From contig JADFUC010002135.1 of the NCBI GenBank assembly GCA_019722365.1, positions 248,001 to 312,000 on the forward strand: a DNA stretch of 64,000 nt, written 5' to 3'. The first letter of the stretch is position 1, and every line of letters begins with the position of its first letter. Positions 38,261 to 49,970 of this stretch are shown piece by piece. The stretch is from Lithospermum erythrorhizon (taxonomy: Eukaryota > Streptophyta > Magnoliopsida > Boraginales > Boraginaceae). A program made the position numbers and the translations under genes. The notes below the pieces were generated by a model. It ran no database searches. It was not told the DNA's origin and was given only the letters and a program-made list of their open reading frames with translations.

Positions 38261-38334
38261 CAAATGGTCACCCATCCTAGAATTACCCTGTGTCAAGCAC
38301 GCTTAACATTGAGTTCTTATGACGAAAAGCATCC
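38261..38334 (-). other. 5S rRNA-like promoter in Cassandra 3' LTR
   Basis: On the minus strand GTTAAGCGTGCTTGAC (A box) and, after a spacer, CTAGGATGGGTGACC (C box) match the internal control region of plant 5S rRNA genes in order and spacing. The ends of a true 5S gene are absent, so this is not a functional rRNA gene. Confidence 0.85.
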
Positions 38335-38444
38335 GAAAAGAAAGACGATCTCACGAGGCGAGTAGCACTCAATCAAATCTTATCAAACATATCACACACC
38401 ACACACACACATAGTTATTATACATTTCGCTGGCCTGCATTACA

Positions 38445-38457
38445 ACCTCCCCCACTT
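38445..38457 (-). other. Polypurine tract of the Cassandra element
   Basis: AAGTGGGGGAGGT on the minus strand directly abuts the 3' LTR start; it is the plus-strand DNA primer site in LTR retroelements. Confidence 0.7.
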
Positions 38458-38555
38458 AAATACTCAACGCCCCTCATCAGCCACAACACACATCCAGACC
38501 GTACCATCCGTGTGTGATTCTGTAGGGCGGTCTCTACTTGCCTACAAGAGGCCCC

Positions 38556-38568
38556 GACTCTCATAACA
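38556..38568 (-). other. Primer-binding site of the Cassandra element (decayed)
   Basis: TGTTATGAGAGTC on the minus strand matches 10 of 13 bases of the common TGGTATCAGAGCC site complementary to initiator tRNA-Met, and it lies just after the 5' LTR. Confidence 0.6.
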
Positions 38569-38742
38569 AGATAAAGACTTAGCCCCACAGCTCCGACGGC
38601 CAAGCCTCATAACATTTCAGACGCCTGCCCGGCGCAGACTGGTCGTAAGTGCTGCTGGTTAGATTTGATGGACTCAAGCCTCACAACGCCACGAGTCTTT
38701 CCAAAGACATTTTGTCCTCATATTCACGCGCCACCGGTAAAC

Positions 38743-38826
38743 TTCCTAAATGGGTCACCTATCCTGGGGACACTATCATCTCTGTGTCGAAGACGCCAAT
38801 ACTGAGTTCTTACGGTATTTAAAGAT
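38743..38826 (-). other. 5S rRNA-like segment in Cassandra 5' LTR
   Basis: The corresponding region of the other LTR. It is more decayed: the C box reads CAGGATAGGTGACCC, and the A box region is altered to TTGGCGTCTTCGAC. Confidence 0.7.
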
Positions 38827-38942
38827 CCAAAAGCAAGACGCATTCTCACGTATATGAGTAGTACCAATCAAATCTTATCAAGCATATCACACACCACACA
38901 CACACTCACACACATATACATTTTTGGCGGTCGGGTATTACA

Positions 38943-39949
38943 TCAGACACAGGATCTTTCAGTTCGATATTAGTAAGTTGTATAATAATAATAATTTGAC
39001 CAATTACTATTATTATAACGACAATGAGTAAGATCTAGCAATCGCCATAACCCCTAAATTATCACGAATCCGAATCCAAGAATATACAATTAATAAGTAA
39101 CACTCAAGTCTCGGTAATCACATTTTAACCAACCCGGTAAAATGAATCAAGCACAATTGTCGCAACGGGCATAATAAAAGTAAACTAATTTTCATTGATT
39201 TCCATCACGCTGAGCCTCTCCTCGATGCCCCAAAAGAAGAAGACGCCTCCTACTGTAGGTTCGCTTCCTTGGTGATAGGTTTTATGTCTCCTTTTATCCC
39301 ACTGCCTTCTCTAACATATTTGACAATGTTTTTCTTTGTTTGGATATTGTTTGGACTTCTCTTTTGTTGTTATTTCAGCTTGTGGTTTATTTTAGTTGTT
39401 CTAACGTTCTTGTGCAATTGAATTTTGTTTACTTCAACTGTTTGAACCTTTTTGCAACTGAATTTTCGAGCATGTGGTTATATTGCCCCGCCTCTTCTAA
39501 TAATGCTTTTAGTAAAATAAGGAGCTACTATAACAACACCTCATGCACCTCTAATGTACTTCCTCCTCCTAATTCATCTATAGGTCTCATGAGCTTATCT
39601 GCTATAATTCAAGAGGGAAAGATCGACAGCGTTTATACCAAGCTATACTCGACTGGGCTTCATGGAAAGGATCACCACGGCAATAGTCTTCTTTATTGTT
39701 GAAAGTATGTCGATCAATGTCAGGTATCGATTCACAAGATAAAGTGTTAAACATACAAAGAGATAAAGTTTTTGGGAATAAATAACTTTATTTATAAATG
39801 TACTCTGGCCGGCTCAACGAATCACATGCTTTGCCTTACAAATGTTTGTATTCAATGCTATATAACTCAAAGATTCATTGACAATATTCGACATAATTTA
39901 AATAGGTCTGTAAGCGAACTCAATTAACAATGTAATCCTGTTTATCTGA
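38943..39949. other. Noncoding spacer between two retroelements
   Basis: No gene. The open frame at 39340-39702 lacks known motifs. It may include the 3' untranslated end or LTR of the minus-strand gypsy element, but no LTR border is readable. Confidence 0.3.
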
Positions 39950-39954
39950 GGCGC

Positions 39955-40400
39955 CGCCAGTCCAAAGCGGACCTGCTTGCCATCCATCTCTTCCAACCTC
40001 AGATGATCGGCCTAGAACGCTGCCATACAATACGAAGGTCCTTCCCACTTGCATGCTCGCTTCACATCCTTCTTCAGCGGCTCAACAGTATAATTTTAAC
40101 ACCACTAGGTCGCCCATATGTAATCAAGCGAATCTTTCACCCTTTCTGGGCCAAGAAATGAGCCATGGTAGTGCTTATATTTTTGCTGCGAACAAAACTT
40201 ATCCCTAAGTTCATTAATGAAGTTTTTACTTGCTCCTTCAACGCATCAAGTTTAGAATTTCATCGAATCCACTTTTGCCTCCACGCTGCAGGCCTACCTA
40301 CGCTGAGGACACTTTCAAGCGCTACACTAAACTAAAGCGGAGTTTCACCAGAGCTGGGCGCCGTCAAGTAGATAATAATACTGTCAAGTAATTCCTCGAT
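39955..40400 (-). pseudogene. Integrase C-terminal fragment of the gypsy element
   Basis: Fragments resembling the end of the integrase core (a piece with S-S-G-E-T-P) and the C-terminal G-D-L-V, W-E-G-P-S-Y and L-D-G-K-type motifs appear across frames on the minus strand. Confidence 0.65.
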
Positions 40401-40989
40401 CCAAGATCCCGGACGCCCACTTGCATCAAATTCCTATAATTTAACGGAATAGGTTGATTATGTTGTTCATCTGCTGATATTTCAGGACATTTCCCAATTT
40501 CTAAATACTTTACTTTTTGGATCTAAATCCATCAATCTTTCGACCGTAAGGGCTTAAAAACCCGCATGTTATCTTAGTCTCTGTGATCTTCCACCAATAT
40601 GGTTTCCACATCATCATCCATCGCGTACTTACATAACACCTTTCGATATTTCCTCGATACCATGTGTTAAACGGTCCCTCGGCGATTTTGATAATCATAC
40701 GAAAACTCCAGCATTTCTCTCACAATTTTTCTCGCCTAATCGAAGCCGGCTATGTGAATAACCCATCCCGTAGAATTTGGCTACCGGGCCTAACTCGCAA
40801 GTGCTCTCCAACGCTGTGACGTGTCTCTTCGTAGGCCCTTCGGCTCGAACTCAACATGTAATCTCTTTGGTAGTTCATCGTAATAACCGGCTGGCAAGCT
40901 GATAACCGACCGCCTTTCATTCTCTAAGTGTACGTACGTGTGTTCAAGACGACGCAGGAATCCTTAATCCCACGCCTGCATTCGATACA

Positions 40990-41205
40990 TCATCAATTTG
41001 GAATCTCCTCGCACTAGAACTCTGGTAATCCCTAAAGAACGCACCACCATAGCTTCATACTCCGCCTCATTATTCGTAGCCTCGAAGCTAAAGCGGAGGG
41101 CATATTCCATTTCTATTCCGTTGGGCCCATGGGATCGCTAGCTACGCCTCACCTCTTTGCATCGCTTTTTTTGCTCCATCTACATACAAAGTCCGGGTGT
41201 CAAGT
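40990..41205 (-). pseudogene. RNase H fragment of the gypsy element
   Basis: Y-V-D-G-A begins the domain in one frame. F-E-A-T-N-N-E-A-E-Y-E-A and G-D-S-K-L follow in another, carrying the conserved acidic residues of RNase H. Confidence 0.8.
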
Positions 41206-41929
41206 TCTAATTTTCCGTCTACTAACACGTCAAGTGGTTTCTACTGCGGCATTCCACTATGAAATCCACGGTGGTCAGCTTCACGCCTCGAGGCTCATAC
41301 ATATATCAAACCTACTCTAGTTCACCGCCTATGCCGCGAGTCGCCTCGAAGAGCTGTGACTCGCCAAAAATCCTTTCAATGGGTCAATTTGCATCACTTT
41401 TACAAGCATCGGGCCTCGAAGTATCTTCCGCTCGCGGGAGAACAAGACTGCAAATTTATCAATCGCTGGTAGCTTTACCTACCCACGCAGATGCGAATCA
41501 TCACGAATAGATAGGCTTTTGAGTGCCCTCTGCTTACCTTAATTCGCAAGATTTACCGACGCTCCATCCGAAACAAACAGTACGCTTGCAATTCCTCCAT
41601 CGTCTCGGTCGCGGATAATAACTTTGGCGACCCCAAATACTATTTCACCATCAAAGCGAACGCGCATTAATTCTTCATCCCAAATAAAGGTTTCCTTCGA
41701 GGCTCGCCCAAGTTCTTAAAGAATGTAAGGTTCCTTTATCACGACTTGTAGACGCGTCGATCAAGGTCAAGTAAGCTAATCCGTCAGCCTTTTGACACTC
41801 GATATTTCCGGGCGGCTTTATCTCTAAGTACCTTTATCTTGTCGGTTCTCGTCTGATGTCTTTCAATATAATGTACCCTGTGAATTTCCCAGGTGACTGA
41901 CCCAGCACTTTTCAGGATTGATTCGCAAC

Positions 41930-42450
41930 TCAGCACGCAAATCGCTCTTTAACGCCTTCCTTCGTGTTTTCAAACGCGCCTCTCTCCTTGCTCTTCACTA
42001 ACATATCGTCAACATAGATCTCCATGTTCCTCCCTATTTGATCCGCGAATATTGTGTTTACCATTCTTTGATATGTAGCCCCTGCATTCTTCAACCCAAA
42101 GGGCATGAATTTTCCAACAAAACAGTCAGTACTGTAGCACGCCGTCTTTTTCGCCCTTCCCAGAGCATAATGATTCCGTGACATCCTCGACGCATCTATG
42201 AAATCAAAGACTTTACGCCTCGCGCCGCCATTCACCAATCTTCTCGTGCGCGGGTGTAGCCTGGGACAAGCTTATTTAAGCTGCGGAAGCCGCGCACATC
42301 CTCCATTTGTCGCTGGATTTTTCACCAATACTACGTTTCGCGATCCATTCTCGAATCAGCTCACGAATGGCTCCTAGCCAACAAGCAGGTTCTCGACTTC
42401 AACAGACGCCATATTCTTCTAACGGTGAAGGTTCACTTTCTCTAATGTGG
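41930..42450 (-). pseudogene. Reverse transcriptase fragment of the gypsy element
   Basis: 41930-42238 is open and contains F-M-P-F-G-L-K-N-A-G-A-T-Y-Q-R-M and the Y-V-D-D-M-L-V-K-S catalytic box. Upstream, in other frames, L-I-R-E-W and K-W-R-M-C show the start of the domain. The segment between is frameshifted and stop-ridden. Confidence 0.9.
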
Positions 42451-43089
42451 ACGAACATCGACTCCACATGTAATCGACGCGATCGCTACTCCTTTGGTGT
42501 CTACCCCGGTATGTCCCTGGTCCCACGCGAATACATATTCGAATTCCCAAATAAGAAAAATCAACGCCTCCCCTACGAAAGATCATCCAAATTGTTCCCA
42601 CTCCTCAAGACTCCGATTCGCTTGGTGTGGTCGAATGGAATTTCTTCTACATCTCTCACATGTACCTACGCTCGATTTTCCTTTTCCTCATGAAGCATTT
42701 CCTCCTCCCATTTTCTCTTAATCGCTCATCTCAAGTTGATTTTCCCGACAAAGATTTTCTTTCCGCTGGCTTATTTACTTGGGGACCGAGGATTGATAAA
42801 TATATCCTCAGTTTTCTCCTCGTTTTCACAAGTTTCTTTATACGCCTCCCGTCATTGGAATTTTAACTTCGAGGCGCAACGGAGGCAATCGCTGCCGCAA
42901 TGCCGCCAGATCGTCTCCGATCAACCTATCAGAGGGAAGCGGTCGCTTATGTCAACCAATCAGAAATTGGGCTTTGATTGCTGTATTTTTTTTCCGTCCC
43001 AACTGCTAGACGAATGCTGCAATCCCGCGGATATACTACAGGGCCGCTAATCTCACAATGGAGGATGGGTCAGATGATCACAGGTAACC

Positions 43090-43190
43090 GCAATTTTTCA
43101 AGGCTTACGAGTACATTGAGATCTCGGCCGAACTTCCCGTGTCAACCAGCATCCTTTCCAACGCGAAGCTGGCTACGGGCTATGTACTGT
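43090..43190 (-). pseudogene. Aspartic protease fragment of the gypsy element
   Basis: L-V-D-T-G-S-S-A-E at about 43126-43158 is the catalytic D-(T/S)-G motif of retroelement proteases, preceded by an R-M typical of this family. A stop codon lies close on both sides. Confidence 0.7.
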
Positions 43191-43659
43191 TGTGGTCATT
43201 TATGGCTCCGATTCCCTTTCACCCGCCGTCCGAGAAACGACGCTGCTCGCCTACGGAAATTGGTCTCCGCTTATTCACCGAGATAGTGTCGATTCGACCG
43301 GAAGTGGTTTTTCGCCTTCTGGGCTCACAATCTAAATAAAGCGGACTATAATCAAGCCACGCGGCCTTCTCTGCTTTCTTCCTGCCTACGAACTCAATCA
43401 AGTATCCCTCGCTGATTGTTTCATTTCAAATTCCTAACAAGCCAGCGGCCATGCTTTTCTGTGGGTATTCATAGTATAAATTTTTGTCTCTTTCCTGTGC
43501 CCATGTGCATTCGAGCGGCTCGCGTAGATTCTTGTCTTGTACTTTCGAGAATATCTCTCATATGGCGACTCTCTGGGTTGATTAAATCGTACTCAAGCCT
43601 CGCGCGGCGTGAACAGAAGCCCTTTCGGTAGTACTGCCCCGTCTCACGAATTCTCTCTA

Positions 43660-44150
43660 CACCGGAGGCTAGTCTTCGGGGACTGGCCTCTCCTTCTTCA
43701 ACACTCAAGCTCTCTAAGGTCAGCCGCTTTCACCGCTTTCTCTTGTTGCCTCCAACTCGATGCGCTGCTTAACCTCCTCGTTAATGTTCCTTCGGTGAGG
43801 GTGCTTTTAAATAACAGAGATTTCTTGCTTCCCCGAGGTGTTTCCATTAAAAAACGTCATATAAGCAACTCATTGCCCAATTTAACGCCAGCAGATCGCC
43901 AGACTTTTACGACAAATGTCACACTGCTCAGCCTCGCTTTACGTCCGTTCAAGATGCTGCTCATCCCGCACGGTCCGTGGTAGCAAGATCAACTTGGCGA
44001 TGAAAGCACCGCCATAACCTCATAACCACGGATTCGGTGAGTACCCATATACCAATCCAAGGCTTTTCCCGTCAAAGCATCTGAAACGCCGATACATCGC
44101 CCCGGTTATCGACACATACCACACAGGCAATTTAACCCTTCAAGTTAAGT
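43660..44150 (-). pseudogene. gag capsid fragment of the gypsy element
   Basis: A minus-strand fragment contains L-T-G-K-A-L-D-W-Y-M-G, matching the L-x-G-x-A-x-x-W-(Y/F) core of the retrotransposon gag domain. About 75 residues later comes a D-E-Q-H-L piece, then further interrupted gag-like sequence. Confidence 0.55.
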
Positions 44151-44582
44151 TTCGAAATGATCCCCATCATCAAATAGGTCAACTGAAGTTTAAAACCCGC
44201 TGCACATTCCAACCTATCTATAAAAGCGCATCTTCGCCACGGGCGGTTTATTGGGTCAATTTCCGGCTGGGAACGCCCGGTACTCATCATCTTCTTCAAA
44301 TCATTTAGCCGCCGCTTATAAGGTCAGCAGCAATGGGTCCACTCGAAGGTTGGCATTTGTTTTTACATCTCTGCACTGCTGAACAAGCATGGACTCGCTC
44401 TCAAGACTCTCGCCAATGCTCTCGCTATTAGATTTGTATGCTAACGAATCAGCCCGCTGGCCGCTCTGGGGCCCGGCCTACCAGTTCTGTTTGTATTCTG
44501 CCCCGCCTCTACGCCCAATGAACGTACCCCCTTGGCTCAAGAATTCGGACGGACGGCCCAAAGATCGCCCCCGCCCCGCCTT

Positions 44583-44635
44583 GCCTCTCGAGCCCACCCA
44601 TCTTCGCGGCCTTCGGCCGGCTCCTGGCTCGAGGC
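44583..44635. other. GC-rich stem-loop
   Basis: Outer arms GCCTCTCGAGCC (44583-44594) and GGCTCGAGGC (44626-44635) pair with a two-base bulge. Inside is a perfect CGGCC-TTC-GGCCG hairpin (44607-44619). It lies at the high-coordinate side of the gypsy element. Confidence 0.55.
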
Positions 44636-44799
44636 CCCCTGCGAGTTTCTATTAACGCTGCACTGCTTCATATTAATCTTACTCATCGCTTCGAAATATT
44701 CGCACAAAAAAATAAATACGGGTAGTAGAATGCTGATTTCAACCTGTGACCTTAATATGCATTGCATGTTTTCAACTATCGAAATTCATGTTGACTAAT

Positions 44800-46060
44800 T
44801 ATAATACGTGTATATAATAAATGAAGTTATCTAGTCTCAAATAATATATAAATAAAAAGCATAAGACTCAATAATATATTATCCTTCAAATAATAATACA
44901 ACACATTTCTAAATAAAACTATTTCAACATATTAATAGATAACTTAAATTTGGTATTATTTAATATTATCTTTTATTCGATATATTATCCTTGAAGAAAT
45001 AAATCAAAACGACTCTATTTAAATTATTAAAAAGAGAAATATTCTGGCTTATAATATCAGTATCTTATGAAATATCTATGTTAATATGTGCATAATTATA
45101 AATCAAGTGATTTAGTTTCAAATAATATACGTATAAATAAAAGTAAATGATATACGTATTAAATCTAAGTTATTTAATATTACGATATATTATTCTATGA
45201 AATAAAGTAATAGATTCTATCAAATAATACTAAACTTATTATTCTATCAAATATATTAAATAATACCAAATCTAAGTTATTTAGTATTATGATATATTAT
45301 TCTATCAAATAAAATATTAAACCTTCATTTTATCATACTCTAGATAGTAAAGCTCATACTCTTTAACATTTATTTATAACTCAATTCTAATACTAAAATG
45401 ACGCTAACATAATTGAATAAATAAGTGGAAATCTATATTCACGCTTCATTCAAACGGGTACCACGCCATCACAATTTTGAGAATTGCGCCATAAACGTAC
45501 CACGCTTAATTCAAATGTTACCACGTTTAATTCAAATTCGCATAACGCTTAATTCAATTTACTCATCGCTTGAGAATTATTTCGACATTATTTATCAAGG
45601 ATAATATATCAAATGGTAAAAAGTATATTAAATATTACCATATCTAAGTTAATCTATCAATACGTCAAAACGATTTTTAACAATTAGAAATATGTTTTAT
45701 CGTTTAAAGGATAATATGGTCAATTTTAATGCTTTTATTCATACGTATATTATTTGAAACTTATCAATTTGATTTATTATTATATTAATATTGTAACTAT
45801 TTCAACAATTTGATCGATTTTTTTCCTTCAAATTAATAACTTAGAGTTTGGTATTATTTGATAGAATAATATATCATAATACTAAATAATTTAAATTTGG
45901 TTAAATAATATATCGTTAAAGTTTCGAAAGCTAAATAATATATTATTTTATAGCCATATTATTGGAATATTATGCTTTTATTATAATGTGATATTATTTT
46001 AAATTCAAAGAACTTCGATATATTATATACACATATTAACAAATCATCAACTCATAAATT
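44800..46060. repeat. AT-rich block of inverted and direct repeats
   Basis: A 46-bp segment at 45265-45310 is repeated in inverse orientation at 45856-45901 with 44 of 46 bases matching. A third, direct copy is at about 45159-45204, and looser relatives with AATATTATC and ATATATTAT words fill the block. At 45480-45560 an ACGCTTAATTCAA word recurs three times. No coding capacity. Confidence 0.7.
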
Positions 46061-46099
46061 CGCTCATAACTTATACTTCAGATTATAAGGCCAAAATGC

Positions 46100-46560
46100 T
46101 CAAATCCTCCCTACTACCACATTTACTGCACATTATGTCAAAATTTTGGACTAAAACTATTAACCATTAACTAATCCAAACGCAGATCGGCCGGCATTAA
46201 AAAGCCGCATCTACGTTAAGCGCCTTTAAATGGGTCTCGAACCCAACAAATGCGCCTCCAAAGATTCGCTAACGGACGGGCCCGCCGGCTCACATCCGCC
46301 TCCGAGCCCGTCAAACATGTTACGCTGGCCTAGCCTGCCCGTTGCTTAAGGGCCGAGCGGCCCGGGCCGCCCGCTTGCCACCACTACTGCTTTTATCACG
46401 GGAGTACCGGTCTCGCGGTGGACCCTGGCCAGACCTGGGGCCTCACTCTGTTTCATTGCCGCCTTTCCTCAAATCGGCGTTGAATATGGTGTCTCGACTG
46501 GAGGAAAGGTGCGTGTCGTCTAATTCAAGATTCAGTATCAAGAAACCAAATTATAACATT
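46100..46560. other. GC-rich remnant, probably retroelement
   Basis: A sharp GC rise (GGGCCGAGCGGCCCGGGCCG near 46350) between AT-rich blocks suggests a leftover of inserted DNA. No domain is readable. The open frame at 46342-46587 has no known motif. Confidence 0.3.
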
Positions 46561-49500
46561 TATTACATATATCAAAATCCTAACTGATTGAAGTCATATA
46601 TTATTATCGCCAACGTAGAAATAAATATGCATGAATGATGGGAGTAATATAAAGAAGCAAGGAATAAAGAAAAGATCTGTGTTTTCTAAAGATAAAGAAA
46701 TGACTCAAAACCCAGCATAATAGATCTATGTATGTGTGTTTTAGAAATTTTATCTTTTTTGCTGCGATATGTATAATAATGCGAATTGTTTATTTCCTGA
46801 CGTTGCAATAATATAATATTCAAACTTCTGGTTTTGTTTCGTTATATTATTTTGGTGGCCCTTTAAAGTATAACTATAGAAGAATAGCATCTTAAACAAT
46901 GGCTAATTTTTATAAATTTAAAGCAATATTTGTTTAAAAAATAATTTTATTTCTATTTAGTGATTTTAGTTTTGTCAAATTTCAACAAATACTATCAAAC
47001 TTTTTTGTGTGTTTAATATTCAAACAATAAATTTATTCAATGCGAAACGAAACATAATTATTTAATTATAATTAATATGAGTAAGATTATTCTTTAAATA
47101 AATATTACTTTAGATATGAGAAAACTGCTCTAATTATATTATTAACCTTAAAAATAACATATCATGGCCATGATTAGTTCAAGTTAGTGAATAAAGTCCA
47201 TTGCAGGTAAGAAGACATAAATGCAGTAGTAATACTTTAGTAAGGATTATTGCTCCTTAGAAAATGTAAACAATAGCTCAGTTTTTGGATGCTTTAAGTA
47301 TGGAACTTAAATATGATATTTAGACATTTATATTGATTTCATATTGAATCTCATAATGCACTCAATTCAAGTAAGAAATATAGGATCGGAGTATCAACCA
47401 TCAAGTTTAATCATATATACATCGATATCATGTTAAGTAATTCATACTCTCTTTTACAGTCAAGCACCTTATTTTTGAAATGTGAAGTTCACAATGATAC
47501 AACGTATGAATTACATGTTATTAATTTAATAATTTGTGATGAATAATTAAATAATGAAACAGCTTGCAAAGAGTTAAAGAATCGTTCCACTATATACAAC
47601 TAATAAACATGACTTTAATTATTGCCATATATCGACAATCAATCAACAAATTTCAATATTCCCACTGACGATATTCCCATCATCTAGACTTTTATACATT
47701 AGATATTTAGATCCATGCCCCTTCATTCCATTGTCACGTCGAAATAATGGGAGAAAAATAAAATTCCCAAAATATCAAGAACTACTAGGTACAGAAGTTC
47801 CCACTGAAACAAGTACAGTATACTGCATTGTACAAAATTTTCTACTTCACTAACGTTGGCTACGGATCTCCAATAATAATTAGTCCGATAAATTATAATG
47901 TGTGGATTTAGGACCACGTAGTCAATGATAGTCCTTCATTACCCGCCGAAAGCACCAATCGAATACTGACTCGATAGACCGGCCATAAGCATCGAAATGG
48001 GTACGTAGCCCAAAATGACGCTGCTTCAATACTCCGGCCACTCGATATTTACTCTATCTGCTAACAAATTGTCAAAATTTTAAAATATTATAAAATGCTC
48101 TCAATACATAATCATAAATAAAAGAATAAATAACATTATTCAAAATAATGAATATGGTTTATGACAATTCTATTTCGATAAGCATGTTATGCTTGCATTT
48201 CTTGTTTAACTATTATTTGTTTTTAATTTATTCAATTAATTAACTTAATTTGAGAAAAATTTCATAAAAGATCAAGGATTAATTTTGAAAAATTTACAAA
48301 AATTCCAAGTTTGTGCCGATTAACTTAACGTCTGGAAAATTACCCAAGACCCGACTCGCTAACTACCCGAATCAGTTATCTTAACGGAATGCCATTTTAA
48401 GATTCAAAAGACGTTATTTTTACCCGTCATATCTACCCGACTAAGAGTTTTAACGAAATGTAGCCTGCATCTAACAATCTTGGCCGACTGGCTCGTTTTC
48501 AGCACTAGTCAATAAGATGTTAAGGCAACGCCTTCTTTAATTGATCAATAGAATGTGAGGTCTCATGATTTTTTTAAAAGAAAAATTGTATCACTATCTC
48601 AATACGGTTTTATAAAATACTTGAATGTTCATATGTTGGAATTTGAAACAAGTGTCGGGGACATGTGATCTTAGACATTAGATTGCATATCAATCTAGAG
48701 GAAGCTTTAATTGTTCACATTCAATCTCTTATCCACTCTATCTCAAAAAAAGAAGCTAAAAGCCTTGATCATCGGAACTCATGACAAGAAAAACATAAGC
48801 ATCCGGAGTACAATACAATAGTATTTCATTTTAATTCCTCTTACTCGTTTTATATCATATGGTTGAATTGAAAGTTAGATGACTCTTACCGAATACTTTT
48901 CTGAAGATATTAAAAGCTATGAGATTCTCCTAGGCCAATTGCGAAGATCTAGGAGAATTCTATAGCCTATAATCGGAATACTAATCTCTACACAAACAAC
49001 TACCAAGGCGCACCAAACCCCGACTGAAGGATTTAATGATGAAAATGATTTTTACCGTACTCGTTTTGGGTCGCGATGATTCACAACCTGCCTACCGCCT
49101 AATCGCCAGCTCCTACTACTGACACTGAGATCAATCAAACGGCCCTCACGAATCCTGGACTGTCCAACTTGGCCCCTTCCTCGACACACTAAGCCCCTTG
49201 TTAGTCTAACCCACCACTAAATGCACACTAGGCTTTCTCTTATATATTGGCCCATATACTCGAGCTAGTTTAGGATCCAATAAGGGCCCCGTGCGCATTC
49301 CACTCGAGGCCTATACAAGGCCTTAATAAGAGGATACCTGTTTAACACTATCCATGTCGGAGACACATGTCTTTCAATTAACGATTCATGGCTAGTACCG
49401 CCGGCATTGATGGATCACATGGATGAAGACAATCAAGAATGAATCTTTTATTTATGTTGTCTCTATTGTATTATGTCGGTTGATCTTGAACAATGTTGAT

Positions 49501-49970
49501 GTATTTCGTGTTTGAACAATTTCATATTATGGAGTATCATTTTTATATAACAATGATTGTGTAATGCGTACTGTGCAGTTTATATTGTGTTTTTAAGGTG
49601 TATTGTGGATTTAAACTCGAAAAACTATCTGAATGTGTGGGCGCTTGCAGTGGAGGAACTATAGGCCTAAGTGGAGCAAGTTATTTCTCCTAAATTTCGA
49701 AAATTAATTTTTTACTATTAAAAAATATAAATATTTCATTCATTTATTAAAAAATTCAATTGTTCGCTCTCTATAAATTACCCGTGAATATGTTTACCTC
49801 TTTATATGTACCCTTTGCCCGCTACTGTGCCTGTATAAAAACGATAACTCTGTAATACTCTGCATCAAATCAAGATTATTACTAACATAAAGAGTCCGAC
49901 CCATTTCAAAGAGCCCAATTACTAAAATCCCAAATATAAATCACCCAGTGTCCATATTTTTCGTTTTTTC
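46561..49970. other. Gene-free spacer with old repeat fragments
   Basis: AT-rich except for GC-richer patches at about 47940-48050, 48330-48520 and 48990-49400 that look like worn retroelement or LTR pieces. No domain, LTR pair or gene could be supported. Confidence 0.35.

Larger units (their letters stand above)
38088..38942 (-). mobile_element. Cassandra TRIM retrotransposon, minus strand
   Basis: A non-coding terminal-repeat element. Its 5' LTR starts TGTAATACCCGACC at 38942 and its 3' LTR starts TGTAATGCAGGCCAG at 38444. The two LTRs align over most of their length, including the GTGTGGTGTGTGATATGNTTGATAAGATTTGATT block and GGACAAAA(A/G)NGTCTTTGGAAAGACT. Each LTR contains a 5S rRNA-like internal promoter (38261-38334 and 38743-38826), the hallmark of Cassandra. 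Between them are a primer-binding site resembling the initiator-tRNA-Met type (38556-38568) and a polypurine tract (GTGGGGGAGG) just before the 3' LTR. There is no coding capacity, as expected. The 3' LTR end at 38088 is approximate. Both LTRs have diverged, so the insertion is old. Confidence 0.82.
39950..44200 (-). pseudogene. Decayed Ty3/gypsy gag-pol (Tat/Ogre-like), minus strand
   Basis: Reading from high to low coordinates, broken fragments appear in gypsy order: gag capsid (about 44150-43660), aspartic protease (about 43190-43090), reverse transcriptase (about 42450-41930), RNase H (about 41205-40990) and integrase C-terminus (about 40400-39955). The order reverse transcriptase, RNase H, integrase defines Ty3/gypsy as opposed to copia. 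The RNase H carrying F-E-A-T-N-N-E-A-E-Y-E-A is of the kind seen in Tat/Ogre-type chromoviral relatives. Multiple stops and frameshifts separate the pieces, so no active protein is expected. LTRs were not found. Confidence 0.8.

Noticed and set aside
38261..38334. A 5S rRNA gene
   Set aside because: Only the internal promoter matches; the 5' and 3' thirds of 5S rRNA are missing and the segment sits inside an LTR of a Cassandra element.
41930..42238. Open frame with reverse transcriptase motifs as a working gene
   Set aside because: It is a 102-codon island within a region where neighbouring pol domains are in other frames with stops; it is a retroelement fragment.
42978..43401. Several open frames on the plus strand across the gypsy remnant
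   Set aside because: They are antisense shadows of the minus-strand gag-protease region, whose motifs are readable on the other strand.
46200..46260. tRNA-like T-arm (GGTTCGAGACC on the minus strand)
   Set aside because: No cloverleaf can be formed around it and no A box lies at a suitable distance.
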